DNA from: JBQLZQ01 sp052168355
GTDB lineage: Bacteria > Pseudomonadota > Alphaproteobacteria > DSM-16000 > Inquilinaceae
Reading direction: 5' to 3'
NCBI GenBank assembly: GCA_052168355.1
Contig: JBQLZQ010000049.1
Span: forward strand, 124,001 to 188,000
Length of the DNA stretch: 64,000 bases
Below the pieces are notes generated by a model. It did not search any database, was not told where the DNA came from, and saw only the letters and a program-made list of their open reading frames with translations. Shown one piece after another: positions 35,653 through 44,055 of the stretch (positions are counted from its first letter, which is position 1; the number at the start of each line of letters is the position of its first letter). A program made the position numbers and the translations under genes.

Positions 35653-36819
35653 ATGACGCCGCGCGTGTCGAAGGCGGATCGCGAAACGGATCCCGCGGTC
35701 GATGACGGTTTGGAAGCTCTCCGGGACTTCTGGTCGTCCGCCGGATCCGCCTCATCCATCTATCTGAGGCCTCTTGGCCCGACCTCCGTCATGGACGGCG
35801 GCGGCCGCCGCTTGGCTGGCGGTCCCCTGGCATTCGACCGGATCGAGATCGTCATGCGGGCCGGCGACCGTCGCGCCCGCGCCGTCACGGGCCTGGCGGC
35901 GCTGGAACGCTGGGCGGCGAGGACCGACCTGTCGGGCCCGGTGACGGATGCGCTGCGGGACCTGATGGAACCCCGGTCCGTCATGGCTGGTGTGCCCTTG
36001 TCCACGCCGGTCGTGATGGGGATCGTCAACGTCACGCCGGACAGCTTTTCGGACGGCGGCGACCATTTCGGTACGGATCGCGCCATCGCCCATGGCCGGG
36101 CCCTGCGTCGGGCCGGTGCCGCGATCCTGGATGTCGGCGGTGAATCGACTCGTCCGGGCGCGGATCCGGTGCCGGTCGATGAGGAACTTCGACGTGTGCT
36201 TCCGGTGGTCCGGGCCTTGGCCGCCGACGGGGCCGTGGTCTCGATCGATACCAGGCGTGCCGTCGTGATGCGGGCGGCATTGGAGGCTGGGGCCAGGATT
36301 CTCAACGATGTTACCGCGCTCAGCGGCGATCCCGACAGCCTGGCCGTGGCCGCCGCCAGCGGCGCGCCGGTGGTGCTGATGCATATGCGCGGCGAACCGC
36401 GAACCATGCAGGCCGATCCGCGCTACGCCGACCCGGCCCTGGACGTCTACGACTTCCTGGCCGGCCGGGTCGCGGCCTGTGTCGCCGCCGGCATCCCCCG
36501 GGCGCGGCTGGCGGTCGATCCCGGCATCGGGTTCGGCAAGTCCGTGGCCCACAATATCGACATTCTGCGCCGGCTCGCCCTGTTTCACGGTCTGGGCTGC
36601 GCCCTGCTGGTCGGCGCGTCGCGCAAGCGCTTTATCGGCGTGCTCGGCGGGGCGGACGACCCGCGGCAGCGCCTGGGGGGATCGCTGGCGGTCGGTCTGG
36701 ATGCGGTCGGGCAGGGGGCGCAGATCCTGCGGGTCCACGACGTGGCGGAGACCGTTCAGGCCCTTTCCCTGTGGCGCGCCTTGCATCCCGCCCCGGATGA
36801 CGACCCAATTCCGTCATAA
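35653..36819 (+). CDS. folP: Dihydropteroate synthase with N-terminal extension
   Basis: A 388-residue protein. The DHPS core starts near residue 121 (MGIVNVTPDSFSDGG), with ILDVGGESTRPGA, SIDTRRAVVMRAALEAGA and LLVGASRKRFIG. It condenses pABA with dihydropterin pyrophosphate. About 115 N-terminal residues precede the core and have no recognised fold; similar extensions occur in other alphaproteobacterial enzymes. It lies 28 bases after ftsH. Confidence 0.92.
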   Translation: MTPRVSKADRETDPAVDDGLEALRDFWSSAGSASSIYLRPLGPTSVMDGGGRRLAGGPLAFDRIEIVMRAGDRRARAVTGLAALERWAARTDLSGPVTDALRDLMEPRSVMAGVPLSTPVVMGIVNVTPDSFSDGGDHFGTDRAIAHGRALRRAGAAILDVGGESTRPGADPVPVDEELRRVLPVVRALAADGAVVSIDTRRAVVMRAALEAGARILNDVTALSGDPDSLAVAAASGAPVVLMHMRGEPRTMQADPRYADPALDVYDFLAGRVAACVAAGIPRARLAVDPGIGFGKSVAHNIDILRRLALFHGLGCALLVGASRKRFIGVLGGADDPRQRLGGSLAVGLDAVGQGAQILRVHDVAETVQALSLWRALHPAPDDDPIPS

Positions 36820-36894
36820 AGTAGGGCCACTCTGATGGGCCTTTATCGTCTTCCGTTTGCAATCCGTTAACCAAAACGGCATAGACAGAGCAGT

Positions 36895-38274
36895 ATGACA
36901 CGTACCCTTTTTGGCACCGACGGCATCCGTGGCACCGCCAATACGGAGCCGATGACCGCGGAAACGGCTCTGAAGGTGGCCATGGCCACGGCGCTTCAGT
37001 TCCGTCGCGGCCAGCACCGCCATCAGGTGGTGATCGGCAAGGACACGAGATTGTCCGGCTATCTGATCGAGCCGGCGCTGACCGCCGGCTTTATCGCCAT
37101 GGGCATGGATGTGATCCTGGTCGGGCCGATGCCCACGCCGGCGGTGGCGATGCTGACCCGGTCGCTCCGGGCCGATGTGGGGGTGATGATCTCGGCCTCC
37201 CACAATCCGTTCGAGGACAACGGCATCAAGCTGTTCGGGCCCGACGGGTACAAGCTGTCGGACACGGTGGAAGCGGCCATTGAGGCAAGGCTTGAGGACG
37301 GCTTTGACGGCGCCCACGCGCCGTCGGCCGGTCTGGGCCGGGCTCGGCGGCTGGACGATGCCCGTGGCCGCTATATCGAATTCGTCAAGAGCACGTTCCC
37401 CCGCGGCCAGCGGCTGGACGGGTTGAAGATCGTCGTCGATTGCGCCAACGGCGCCGCCTACAAGGTCGCCCCCCTGGTCCTTTGGGAACTGGGAGCGGAG
37501 GTTGTCCCCGTCGGCGTCAGCCCGGACGGGCTCAACATCAACAAGGATTGCGGCGCCACCCGCACCGAGCGGATGTGCGAAATGGTGGCCACCCATGGCG
37601 CCGACCTGGGGATCGCTTTGGACGGCGACGCCGACCGGCTGATCCTGGCCGACGAAAGCGGCAGCCCCATCGATGGGGACCAGGTGATGGCCCTGATCGC
37701 CCGCGACTGGGCGGCGGCCGGGCGGCTGACCGGCGATGCCGTGGTCGCCACGGTGATGTCGAACCTGGGTCTGGAACGATATCTGGCGGGACTTGGCGTT
37801 ACCCTGCACCGGACCGCCGTGGGCGATCGCTATGTGGTGGAACACATGCGCGAACACGGATTTGCCCTGGGGGGAGAACAGTCCGGCCACATCGTGCTGC
37901 GCGATTACGGCACCACCGGCGACGGGCTGATCGCCGCCTTGCAGGCGCTGGCGATGATCCGCGCGTCGGGGCGGCCCGCCAGCGAGGTCACCCGCATTTT
38001 CGATCCGGTGCCGCAGCTTCTTCGCAACGTCCGCTACCAGCCCCGGCCCGACGTGCCATCGCCGCTCGACCAGAACTCGGTGCGGCGGGCGGTTCAGGCG
38101 GGCGAGCGCAAGCTGGGCGCCACCGGCCGGCTGGTCATCCGCAAGTCGGGCACCGAGCCGCTGATCCGGGTGATGGGCGAGGCCGATGACGCCGCCCTTC
38201 TGGATGCCGTGGTGTCGGACATCGTCGCCGCCATCGACGCGGTCGACATGATCCCGGCCAAGCAAGCGGTATAG
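36895..38274 (+). CDS. glmM: Phosphoglucosamine mutase GlmM
   Basis: A 459-residue protein that converts glucosamine-6-phosphate to glucosamine-1-phosphate for UDP-GlcNAc. The phosphoserine loop ISASHNP places the active Ser at 102; the metal loop is DGDADR; the C-terminal phosphate-binding loop is RKSGTEPLIRVM. It closes the housekeeping run that begins with zapA. Confidence 0.97.
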   Translation: MTRTLFGTDGIRGTANTEPMTAETALKVAMATALQFRRGQHRHQVVIGKDTRLSGYLIEPALTAGFIAMGMDVILVGPMPTPAVAMLTRSLRADVGVMISASHNPFEDNGIKLFGPDGYKLSDTVEAAIEARLEDGFDGAHAPSAGLGRARRLDDARGRYIEFVKSTFPRGQRLDGLKIVVDCANGAAYKVAPLVLWELGAEVVPVGVSPDGLNINKDCGATRTERMCEMVATHGADLGIALDGDADRLILADESGSPIDGDQVMALIARDWAAAGRLTGDAVVATVMSNLGLERYLAGLGVTLHRTAVGDRYVVEHMREHGFALGGEQSGHIVLRDYGTTGDGLIAALQALAMIRASGRPASEVTRIFDPVPQLLRNVRYQPRPDVPSPLDQNSVRRAVQAGERKLGATGRLVIRKSGTEPLIRVMGEADDAALLDAVVSDIVAAIDAVDMIPAKQAV

Positions 38275-38367
38275 CCACGGGCGATTGTCGGGAGGCAAGT
38301 TCGCCGTTGACCCCGCGGCGGCGCGGCTGATACCGAAAGGCTCCCGTCACGTCTTGGGAGACCGTCC

Positions 38368-39150
38368 ATGGACCTCCCGCTGTTCCAGATCGACGCCTTC
38401 GCCGATGCCGTTTTCGCCGGCAATCCGGCCGCCGTGTGCCCGCTCGACTCCTGGCTGCCCGACGACCGGATGCAGGCCATCGCGGCGGAAAACAACCTGT
38501 CGGAAACGGCCTTTTTCGTGCCGGATGGTGAAGGTTACGCGCTGCGCTGGTTCACCCCGGTGGCGGAGGTCGACCTGTGCGGCCATGCCACCCTGGCCAC
38601 CGCCTTTCTGGTGTTTGAACGCTTGCGGCCGGATCTCCGGTCGATCGCCTTTTCGACCCGTGTGTCGGACACGCTGACCGTCACAAGAGACGGCGATTTC
38701 CTGGTCATGGATTTCCCGCGCTGGGACGCCGAACCGGTGGCCGACGACCCGGCGGTGACGGCTTCGTTGGGTGCGGCGCCGCGAACGCTGCTGAACGGAC
38801 CCGACCTCATGGCGGTGTTCGATGACGAGGCGGCGGTGCGCGATATCGCCCCCGATTTCAGGGCCGTGGGCCGGCTGCCGGCGCGTGGCGTCATCGTCAC
38901 CGCGCCGGGGCGGAACGTCGATTTCGTCTCGCGCTTCTTCGCGCCGGCGGTCGGTATCGACGAGGACCCGGTCACGGGCTCGGCCCATTGCCTGCTCGCT
39001 CCCTATTGGGCCGGCCGGCTGGGCAAGACCGATCTGGTCGGCCGCCAGGTCTCGCGCCGCGGCGGCACCGTCCGCTGCACCGTGGCCGATGGCCGCGTCC
39101 GCCTGGCCGGCAGGGCCGTGCTCTATCTGGAGGGAACCATTCATGTCTGA
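38368..39150 (+). CDS. PhzF family isomerase
   Basis: A 260-residue protein with the duplicated PhzF/DAP-epimerase fold. The catalytic Glu46 lies in NNLSETAFF, followed by EVDLCGHATLATAF; the second half has DEDPVTGSAHCLLAPYW. PhzF-type proteins isomerise trans-2,3-dihydro-3-hydroxyanthranilate or related compounds. No phenazine genes are near, so the substrate is unknown. Its stop overlaps the GNAT start by 8 bases. Confidence 0.9.
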   Translation: MDLPLFQIDAFADAVFAGNPAAVCPLDSWLPDDRMQAIAAENNLSETAFFVPDGEGYALRWFTPVAEVDLCGHATLATAFLVFERLRPDLRSIAFSTRVSDTLTVTRDGDFLVMDFPRWDAEPVADDPAVTASLGAAPRTLLNGPDLMAVFDDEAAVRDIAPDFRAVGRLPARGVIVTAPGRNVDFVSRFFAPAVGIDEDPVTGSAHCLLAPYWAGRLGKTDLVGRQVSRRGGTVRCTVADGRVRLAGRAVLYLEGTIHV

Positions 39151-39658
39151 CCGGGCCATGGCTGAGGCCGGTGCTCCGGTGACGCTGCGGCCGGCGCAGA
39201 CGGCAGACGACCTCGCCCATGTCCGGCGGCTGTTCCGCGACTATGCGATATCGCTCGACGTGTCGCTCTGCTTCCAGGGTTTCGACGGCGAGCTGGCGGG
39301 CCTGCCCGGATCCTATGCGCCGCCGCGGGGGCGTCTGTTGCTGGCGTGGCGGTCGGGCGTACCGGCCGGCTGCGTCGGCCTGCGACCGCTCGGCGATACC
39401 GTCTGCGAGATGAAGCGGCTCTACGTCCCGCCCGATCATCGAGGGTTCGCCGTCGGCCGCACCTTGGCCACATCCGTCATCGACGCCGCGCGGGACATCG
39501 GCTATGCCGCCATGAGGCTGGACACCCTTGCTCGGCTGGAAGCCGCCATCGCGCTGTACAGGTCGCTCGGCTTCGTCGAAATCCCCGCCTACTACGACAA
39601 TCCCCTGGACGGCGTCCGCTATTTCGAGAAGCGGCTGGCGCCGGCACTATTTGATTGA
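39143..39658 (+). CDS. GNAT family N-acetyltransferase
   Basis: A 171-residue acetyltransferase. The acetyl-CoA site is seen in MKRLYVPPDHRGFAVGRTLA, followed by the strand MRLDTLARLEAAIALYRSLG and the closing GFVEIPAYYDNP. The ATG at 39143 has a GGAGGG site and overlaps the end of the PhzF gene, so the two are translated together. The segment pattern resembles small-molecule acetyltransferases; the substrate is unknown. Confidence 0.88.
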   Translation: MSDRAMAEAGAPVTLRPAQTADDLAHVRRLFRDYAISLDVSLCFQGFDGELAGLPGSYAPPRGRLLLAWRSGVPAGCVGLRPLGDTVCEMKRLYVPPDHRGFAVGRTLATSVIDAARDIGYAAMRLDTLARLEAAIALYRSLGFVEIPAYYDNPLDGVRYFEKRLAPALFD

Positions 39659-39700
39659 CCGCAGCGCCCGAACACCTGCAGCGATCTGGTAGGACGCCGA

Positions 39701-40333
39701 ATGAAGTTAGACCTTGTGACCCTCCTGGAAACGCGAACGATATGTCACCCATCGCGCTTTCTGGCACTGAGGATGGAAAAGGCGGCCGAACTCCACATCG
39801 ATGTGATGAGCCACCCGTGGTGGGATGAGTCTCCGCGGGATCTGGAAGAAAGAAAAATTTCTCTTTATTTCAGTGAATTACGCGATGCTCGAATCTTCTT
39901 TTCGGATTTCGGGCCCTATCCCTCCAACGAGTTTCTGGAAGATTTCCGGGTGCGGCGGCTTGAGGATCTGGAATGGGCGCGTGGGTCCTGGCGGCAAATC
40001 TACTGCAGCCAGGCGATCCCCGATCCGCTGTCGATCCATGCCGCGCTCCATGACTTCCTCGTTTCCATGGACTGCCCTTACGGGCCGGATCACTATTTGA
40101 ACATGGGCGACCATCACCGCCTTTCGGACTTCCTTGGGATCTGTGCGTCGGGAAATTTTCTTTTTTGCGACGCGCCCCCGAGCATCTGCGACCTGATGGC
40201 CCAGCTGCTTGAAAAGCAGGGTGTCGAGATTTCGTCCGTTGAACGCGGCGACCTATCAGGATCGCTCTCATGGGTTGGGCTGGGTCAATCGCATTTCGTT
40301 TGCCAGTCGGCGTATGCGGTCTTCCAGGAGTAG
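39701..40333 (+). CDS. Hypothetical protein
   Basis: A 210-residue acidic, soluble protein with no recognised family. Aromatic and acidic residues are frequent (HPWWDESPRDLEERKISLYF, FFSDFGPYPSNEFLEDF). It has no signal peptide or membrane segment. The DNA is less GC-rich than its neighbours and uses more AT-ending codons, which hints at acquisition. The frame is complete with ATG start and a stop. A 211-base gene-free gap follows. Confidence 0.5.
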   Translation: MKLDLVTLLETRTICHPSRFLALRMEKAAELHIDVMSHPWWDESPRDLEERKISLYFSELRDARIFFSDFGPYPSNEFLEDFRVRRLEDLEWARGSWRQIYCSQAIPDPLSIHAALHDFLVSMDCPYGPDHYLNMGDHHRLSDFLGICASGNFLFCDAPPSICDLMAQLLEKQGVEISSVERGDLSGSLSWVGLGQSHFVCQSAYAVFQE

Positions 40334-40544
40334 TCGGGTCTAGCGATTTCGTGACGCACCGCATCCAGGGTTCATAGGTCCCTCGCCCGGTCAACACCCT
40401 TCCAGGTAATCGGTACGAACGGCGTTTTCGGCGTTGCATGGCCGAACAATCTCATCTTGCCGGCTTTCCTGAACGGCCGCAGCCGGTCGGGCGCCGAGTT
40501 TCCCCATCGCATTTATGCCTCACCTCTCGACGGAGCGTCCCGCG

Positions 40545-41090
40545 ATGCGCGACTGCGCGAACACCCTCTTTGTCATCACTGGTGGTCCCGGTTCTGGAAA
40601 GACCACCCTCATTAACGCCCTGGCGGGCGCGGGGCTGGCCACCCGCGAGGAGGTCGGGCGCCGGATCATCAAGGATCAGGTCGCGGTGTCCGGTCCGGCC
40701 GTGCCCTGGCGGGATCCGATGCTGTACGCGGACCTCATGCTGTCCTGGGAGATGCGGTCCTGGCGCGAGGCGGCGGAACGGGACGGACCGATTTATTTCG
40801 ACAGGGGCATACCCGATATTCTGGGGTATCTCCGCCTGCTGGATCGTCCCATCCCGGACCACATGCGACGGGCGGCGGCGCTGTTCCGGTACGGCGATCC
40901 GGTGTTCGTCTGCCTGCCCTGGCGGCGGATCTACACCCAGGACGACGAGCGGAAGCAGAATTTCGAGACCGCCCAACGTACCCATGCGGCGATGGTCGAT
41001 ATCTACACGACCCTCGGCTACAGCCTGGTGACGATTCCGCCGGGGCCGGTCGGCGACCGGCTGATGTTTGTTCGCGAACGGGCCGGATAA
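40545..41090 (+). CDS. AAA-type ATPase (AAA_28-like)
   Basis: A 181-residue protein with a Walker A (VITGGPGSGKTTLINAL) at the N-terminus, the acidic DRGIPDILGYLRLLD motif, and a lid with KQNFETAQRTHAAMVDIY. The layout is that of small AAA_28 or nucleotide-kinase-like proteins. The ATG at 40545 is used; an upstream ATG at 40515 is in frame. Phosphorylation of a small molecule is plausible, but the substrate is unknown. Confidence 0.75.
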   Translation: MRDCANTLFVITGGPGSGKTTLINALAGAGLATREEVGRRIIKDQVAVSGPAVPWRDPMLYADLMLSWEMRSWREAAERDGPIYFDRGIPDILGYLRLLDRPIPDHMRRAAALFRYGDPVFVCLPWRRIYTQDDERKQNFETAQRTHAAMVDIYTTLGYSLVTIPPGPVGDRLMFVRERAG

Positions 41091-41110
41091 AAGGACTCCA
41101 GCGACAGCTA

Positions 41111-41138
41111 TTGACGCCGGCATCGGACGCCCTATGCT
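41111..41138 (+). promoter_or_regulatory. Sigma-70-like promoter of serC
   Basis: TTGACG (41111-41116) and TATGCT (41133-41138) are spaced by 16 bases. Transcription would start near 41145, just before the two-hairpin leader of serC. Confidence 0.6.
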
Positions 41139-41151
41139 CCGCGGCGGGCCA

Positions 41152-41190
41152 CACCCCCCCAACGGGGTGCTTCTATTCTGGAAGGAATAG
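41152..41190 (+). promoter_or_regulatory. serC leader RNA: two tandem hairpins
   Basis: Hairpin 1 pairs CACCCC (41152-41157) with GGGGTG (41164-41169). After three bases, hairpin 2 pairs CTATTC (41173-41178) with GAATAG (41185-41190), and the loop with its right arm carries the GGAAGG ribosome-binding sequence. The serC ATG follows 4 bases later. This matches the layout of the serC RNA motif reported upstream of serC in alphaproteobacteria. Occlusion of the binding site by hairpin 2 would reduce SerC translation. Confidence 0.75.
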
Positions 41191-41194
41191 CATC

Positions 41195-42361
41195 ATGACC
41201 ACGCCGCCCGTACGGCCGCGCAACCCCTGTTTTTCATCCGGTCCCTGTGCCAAACGTCCCGGCTGGTCCCTCCGGTCGCTCGACGACGCGGCCGTCGGCC
41301 GGTCCCACCGGGCCAAGGGCCCAAAGGCCAAGCTGGCCGAGGTGATCGCCCGCAGCCGCGCCATCCTGGGCATGCCCGACGATTACCGCCTGGCCATCGT
41401 GCCGGGATCCGACACCGGCGCGTTCGAGATGGCCATGTGGACCCTGCTCGGCGCCCGCGGCGTCGATCTGTTGGCCTGGGAAAGCTTCGGCGAGGGATGG
41501 GTGACCGACGCGGTCAAGCAGCTCCGTCTGTCCGATGTACGGGTGCTGAAGGCGGAGTATGGCGCGCTGCCCGATCTGGCCCAGGTCGATCCGGCCCGCG
41601 ACGCGGTGTTCACCTGGAACGGCACGACCTCGGGCGTGCGGGTGCCCGACGGCGACTGGATCGCCGCCGACCGCGCCGGACTGACCCTGTGCGACGCGAC
41701 GTCCGCCGCCTTCGCCATGGACCTTCCCTGGCCCAAGCTGGACGCCGTCACCTGGTCCTGGCAGAAGGTGCTGGGCGGGGAGGCGGCCCACGGCATGCTG
41801 GCTTTGAGCCCGCGCGCGGTGGAGCGGTTGGAGACCCATGTCCCGACCTGGCCGCTGCCAAAGCTGTTCCGCCTCACCAAGGGCGGCAAGCTGGTCGAAG
41901 GCCCGTTCAAGGGGGAGACGATCAACACCCCCTCCATGCTGGCCGTCGAGGACGCGCTGGACGGGCTGCTCTGGGCCGAGCAGATCGGCGGCCTGCCCGC
42001 GCTGATCGCCCGCTCCGAGGCCAATTTGGCGGCGGTGGCGGAGTGGGTGGAGCGCACCCCCTGGGTGGAGTTTCTGGCCCGTGAGAGCGCCACCCGGTCC
42101 TGCACCTCGATCTGCCTAGCCGTCGTCGACCCCTGGTTCGCCGGGCTGGACAGCGCCGGCCAGGCGGATGTCCTCAAGGCCGTCACCGGCCTGCTGGAGC
42201 GCGAGGGTGTGGCCTTCGATATCAACGGCTATCGCGATGCTCCGCCGGGTTTGCGCCTGTGGGGCGGCGGCACCGTCGACACCGCCGACATGACGGCGTT
42301 GCTGCCCTGGCTCGACTGGGCTTTTCACGCGGTCCGCGCCGAGCGCGCGGCCGCCGCCTGA
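41195..42361 (+). CDS. serC: Phosphoserine aminotransferase
   Basis: A 388-residue PLP enzyme of the type found in alphaproteobacteria and methanogens rather than the E. coli type. It begins PRNPCFSSGPCAKRPGWSL, and the PLP lysine is Lys191 in SWQKVLGGEAAHG. It converts 3-phosphohydroxypyruvate to phosphoserine. The gene lies upstream of serA, so the two consecutive steps of serine synthesis are together. A two-hairpin leader probably controls it. Confidence 0.95.
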   Translation: MTTPPVRPRNPCFSSGPCAKRPGWSLRSLDDAAVGRSHRAKGPKAKLAEVIARSRAILGMPDDYRLAIVPGSDTGAFEMAMWTLLGARGVDLLAWESFGEGWVTDAVKQLRLSDVRVLKAEYGALPDLAQVDPARDAVFTWNGTTSGVRVPDGDWIAADRAGLTLCDATSAAFAMDLPWPKLDAVTWSWQKVLGGEAAHGMLALSPRAVERLETHVPTWPLPKLFRLTKGGKLVEGPFKGETINTPSMLAVEDALDGLLWAEQIGGLPALIARSEANLAAVAEWVERTPWVEFLARESATRSCTSICLAVVDPWFAGLDSAGQADVLKAVTGLLEREGVAFDINGYRDAPPGLRLWGGGTVDTADMTALLPWLDWAFHAVRAERAAAA

Positions 42362-42393
42362 CACGCCTCGCGCCACCCGTTTTCCGATCATCC

Positions 42394-42431
42394 GCGCCGG
42401 CCGCGCCCGTTCAGACGAGCGCGGCCGGCGC
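42394..42431 (+). promoter_or_regulatory. Perfect 13-base inverted repeat between serC and serA
   Basis: GCGCCGGCCGCGC (42394-42406) is exactly complementary to GCGCGGCCGGCGC (42419-42431) around a 12-base loop. There is no T-run after it, so it may attenuate, stabilise the serC transcript, or block read-through rather than act as a classical terminator. The serA start is 24 bases downstream. Confidence 0.5.
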
Positions 42432-42454
42432 CCGCCCTCCAAGGAAGTTCCGCC

Positions 42455-44032
42455 ATGCCCAAGGTCCTGATCTCCGACTCCCTGAGCCCCCGCGCCGTCG
42501 ACATCTTTCGCCAGCGCGGCGTGGAGGTCGATGTGAAACCCGGCCTCGACGCCGATGCCCTGGCCGCCATCATCGGCGAGTATGACGGGCTGGCCGTCCG
42601 CTCCGCGACCAAGGCCACCGGCGCGCTGATCGACGCCGCCGGCCGCCTCAAGGTCATCGGACGGGCCGGCATCGGCGTCGACAATATCGACGTGGCGGCG
42701 GCGACGGCCAAGGGCGTGGTGGTCATGAACACGCCGTTCGGCAATTCGATCACCACGGCCGAGCACGCGGTGGCGATGATGTTCGCCGTCGCCCGCCAGA
42801 TCCCCCAGGCCAATGCCTCGACCCATGCCGGCAAGTGGGAAAAGTCGAAATTCATGGGGGTCGAGCTCTACGGCAAGACCCTGGGCGTTATCGGCTGCGG
42901 CAATATCGGCGCCATCGTCGCCGACCGGGCCATCGGTCTGAAGATGAAGGTCATCGCCTACGATCCCTTCCTGTCGGCCGAACGGGCCATCGACCTGGGC
43001 GTGGAAAAGGTGGAGCTGGACACACTGTTGGCCCGCGCCGACATCATCACCCTGCATACGCCGCTGACCGACGCCACCCGCGGCATCGTCGGCCGTGAGG
43101 CCTTCGCCCGGATGAAGAAGGGCGTGCTGCTGGTCAACTGCGCCCGCGGCGGGCTGGTCGACGAGGCGGCGCTGAAGGACGCGCTGGACGACGGCACCGT
43201 CGCCGGCGCGGCGCTCGACGTGTTCGCCCAGGAACCGGCGAAGGAAAACCCCTTGTTCGGCCATCCCAACGTGGTCTGCACGCCTCATCTGGGCGCCTCC
43301 ACCGGCGAGGCGCAGGAAAACGTGGCGCTGCAGGTGGCCGAGCAGATGTCGGATTTTCTCATCAACGGCGCGGTGACCAACGCCCTCAACATGGCGTCGG
43401 TCACGGCCGAGGAAGCGCCGCGCCTGCGCCCCTATCTGAGGCTGGCGGACCTGCTGGGCGGTTTTGCCGGGCAGATCACCGAACACGGCATCCGCGCCGT
43501 GTCGGTCGAATATGAAGGCGACGTGGCGGCGCTCAACACCCGGCCGATCACGGCGGTGTTGCTCACGGGGCTGCTGCGCCCGCTGCTCGACTCGGTCAAT
43601 ATGGTGTCCGCGCCCGTCATCGCGCGCGAGCGGGACATCGATGTGAGCGAGACCAAACGCGACCAGTGCCGGGACTATCACACCCTGATCCGGCTGACCG
43701 TGACCACCGACAAGCGCACCCGCGCCGTCGGCGGATCGCTGTTCGGCGGGGACAAGCCGCGGGTCGTGGATCTGGAGGATACGCCGCTGGAAGCGGAGCT
43801 GAGCCGGCACATGCTGTTCGTGCGCAACCAGGACAAGCCGGGCCTGATCGGCGGGCTTGGCACGCTGCTGGGCGACGCCGGCATCAACATCGCCAACTTC
43901 CATCTGGGCCGCAGGGCCGAGGGCGAGGACGCGATCGCCCTGGTTTCGGTGGACCAGCCGGTGCCGGGGGCCGTCATCGACGCCGTTGCCGGCCTGCCCA
44001 GCGTGGTCCAGGTCAAGGCGCTGGCCTTTTGA
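42455..44032 (+). CDS. serA: D-3-phosphoglycerate dehydrogenase, long form
   Basis: A 525-residue protein with the full type I layout. The NAD fold holds LGVIGCGNIGAIVADRA, and the active-site His lies in VVCTPHLGASTGEAQ. An intervening domain (about 320-455) and a C-terminal ACT domain (HMLFVRNQDKPGLIGGLG) follow. It makes 3-phosphohydroxypyruvate from 3-phosphoglycerate. The ACT domain allows serine feedback in related enzymes. Confidence 0.96.
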   Translation: MPKVLISDSLSPRAVDIFRQRGVEVDVKPGLDADALAAIIGEYDGLAVRSATKATGALIDAAGRLKVIGRAGIGVDNIDVAAATAKGVVVMNTPFGNSITTAEHAVAMMFAVARQIPQANASTHAGKWEKSKFMGVELYGKTLGVIGCGNIGAIVADRAIGLKMKVIAYDPFLSAERAIDLGVEKVELDTLLARADIITLHTPLTDATRGIVGREAFARMKKGVLLVNCARGGLVDEAALKDALDDGTVAGAALDVFAQEPAKENPLFGHPNVVCTPHLGASTGEAQENVALQVAEQMSDFLINGAVTNALNMASVTAEEAPRLRPYLRLADLLGGFAGQITEHGIRAVSVEYEGDVAALNTRPITAVLLTGLLRPLLDSVNMVSAPVIARERDIDVSETKRDQCRDYHTLIRLTVTTDKRTRAVGGSLFGGDKPRVVDLEDTPLEAELSRHMLFVRNQDKPGLIGGLGTLLGDAGINIANFHLGRRAEGEDAIALVSVDQPVPGAVIDAVAGLPSVVQVKALAF

Positions 44033-44055
44033 CGAGCTCTGAGAGGACCTCGGCC

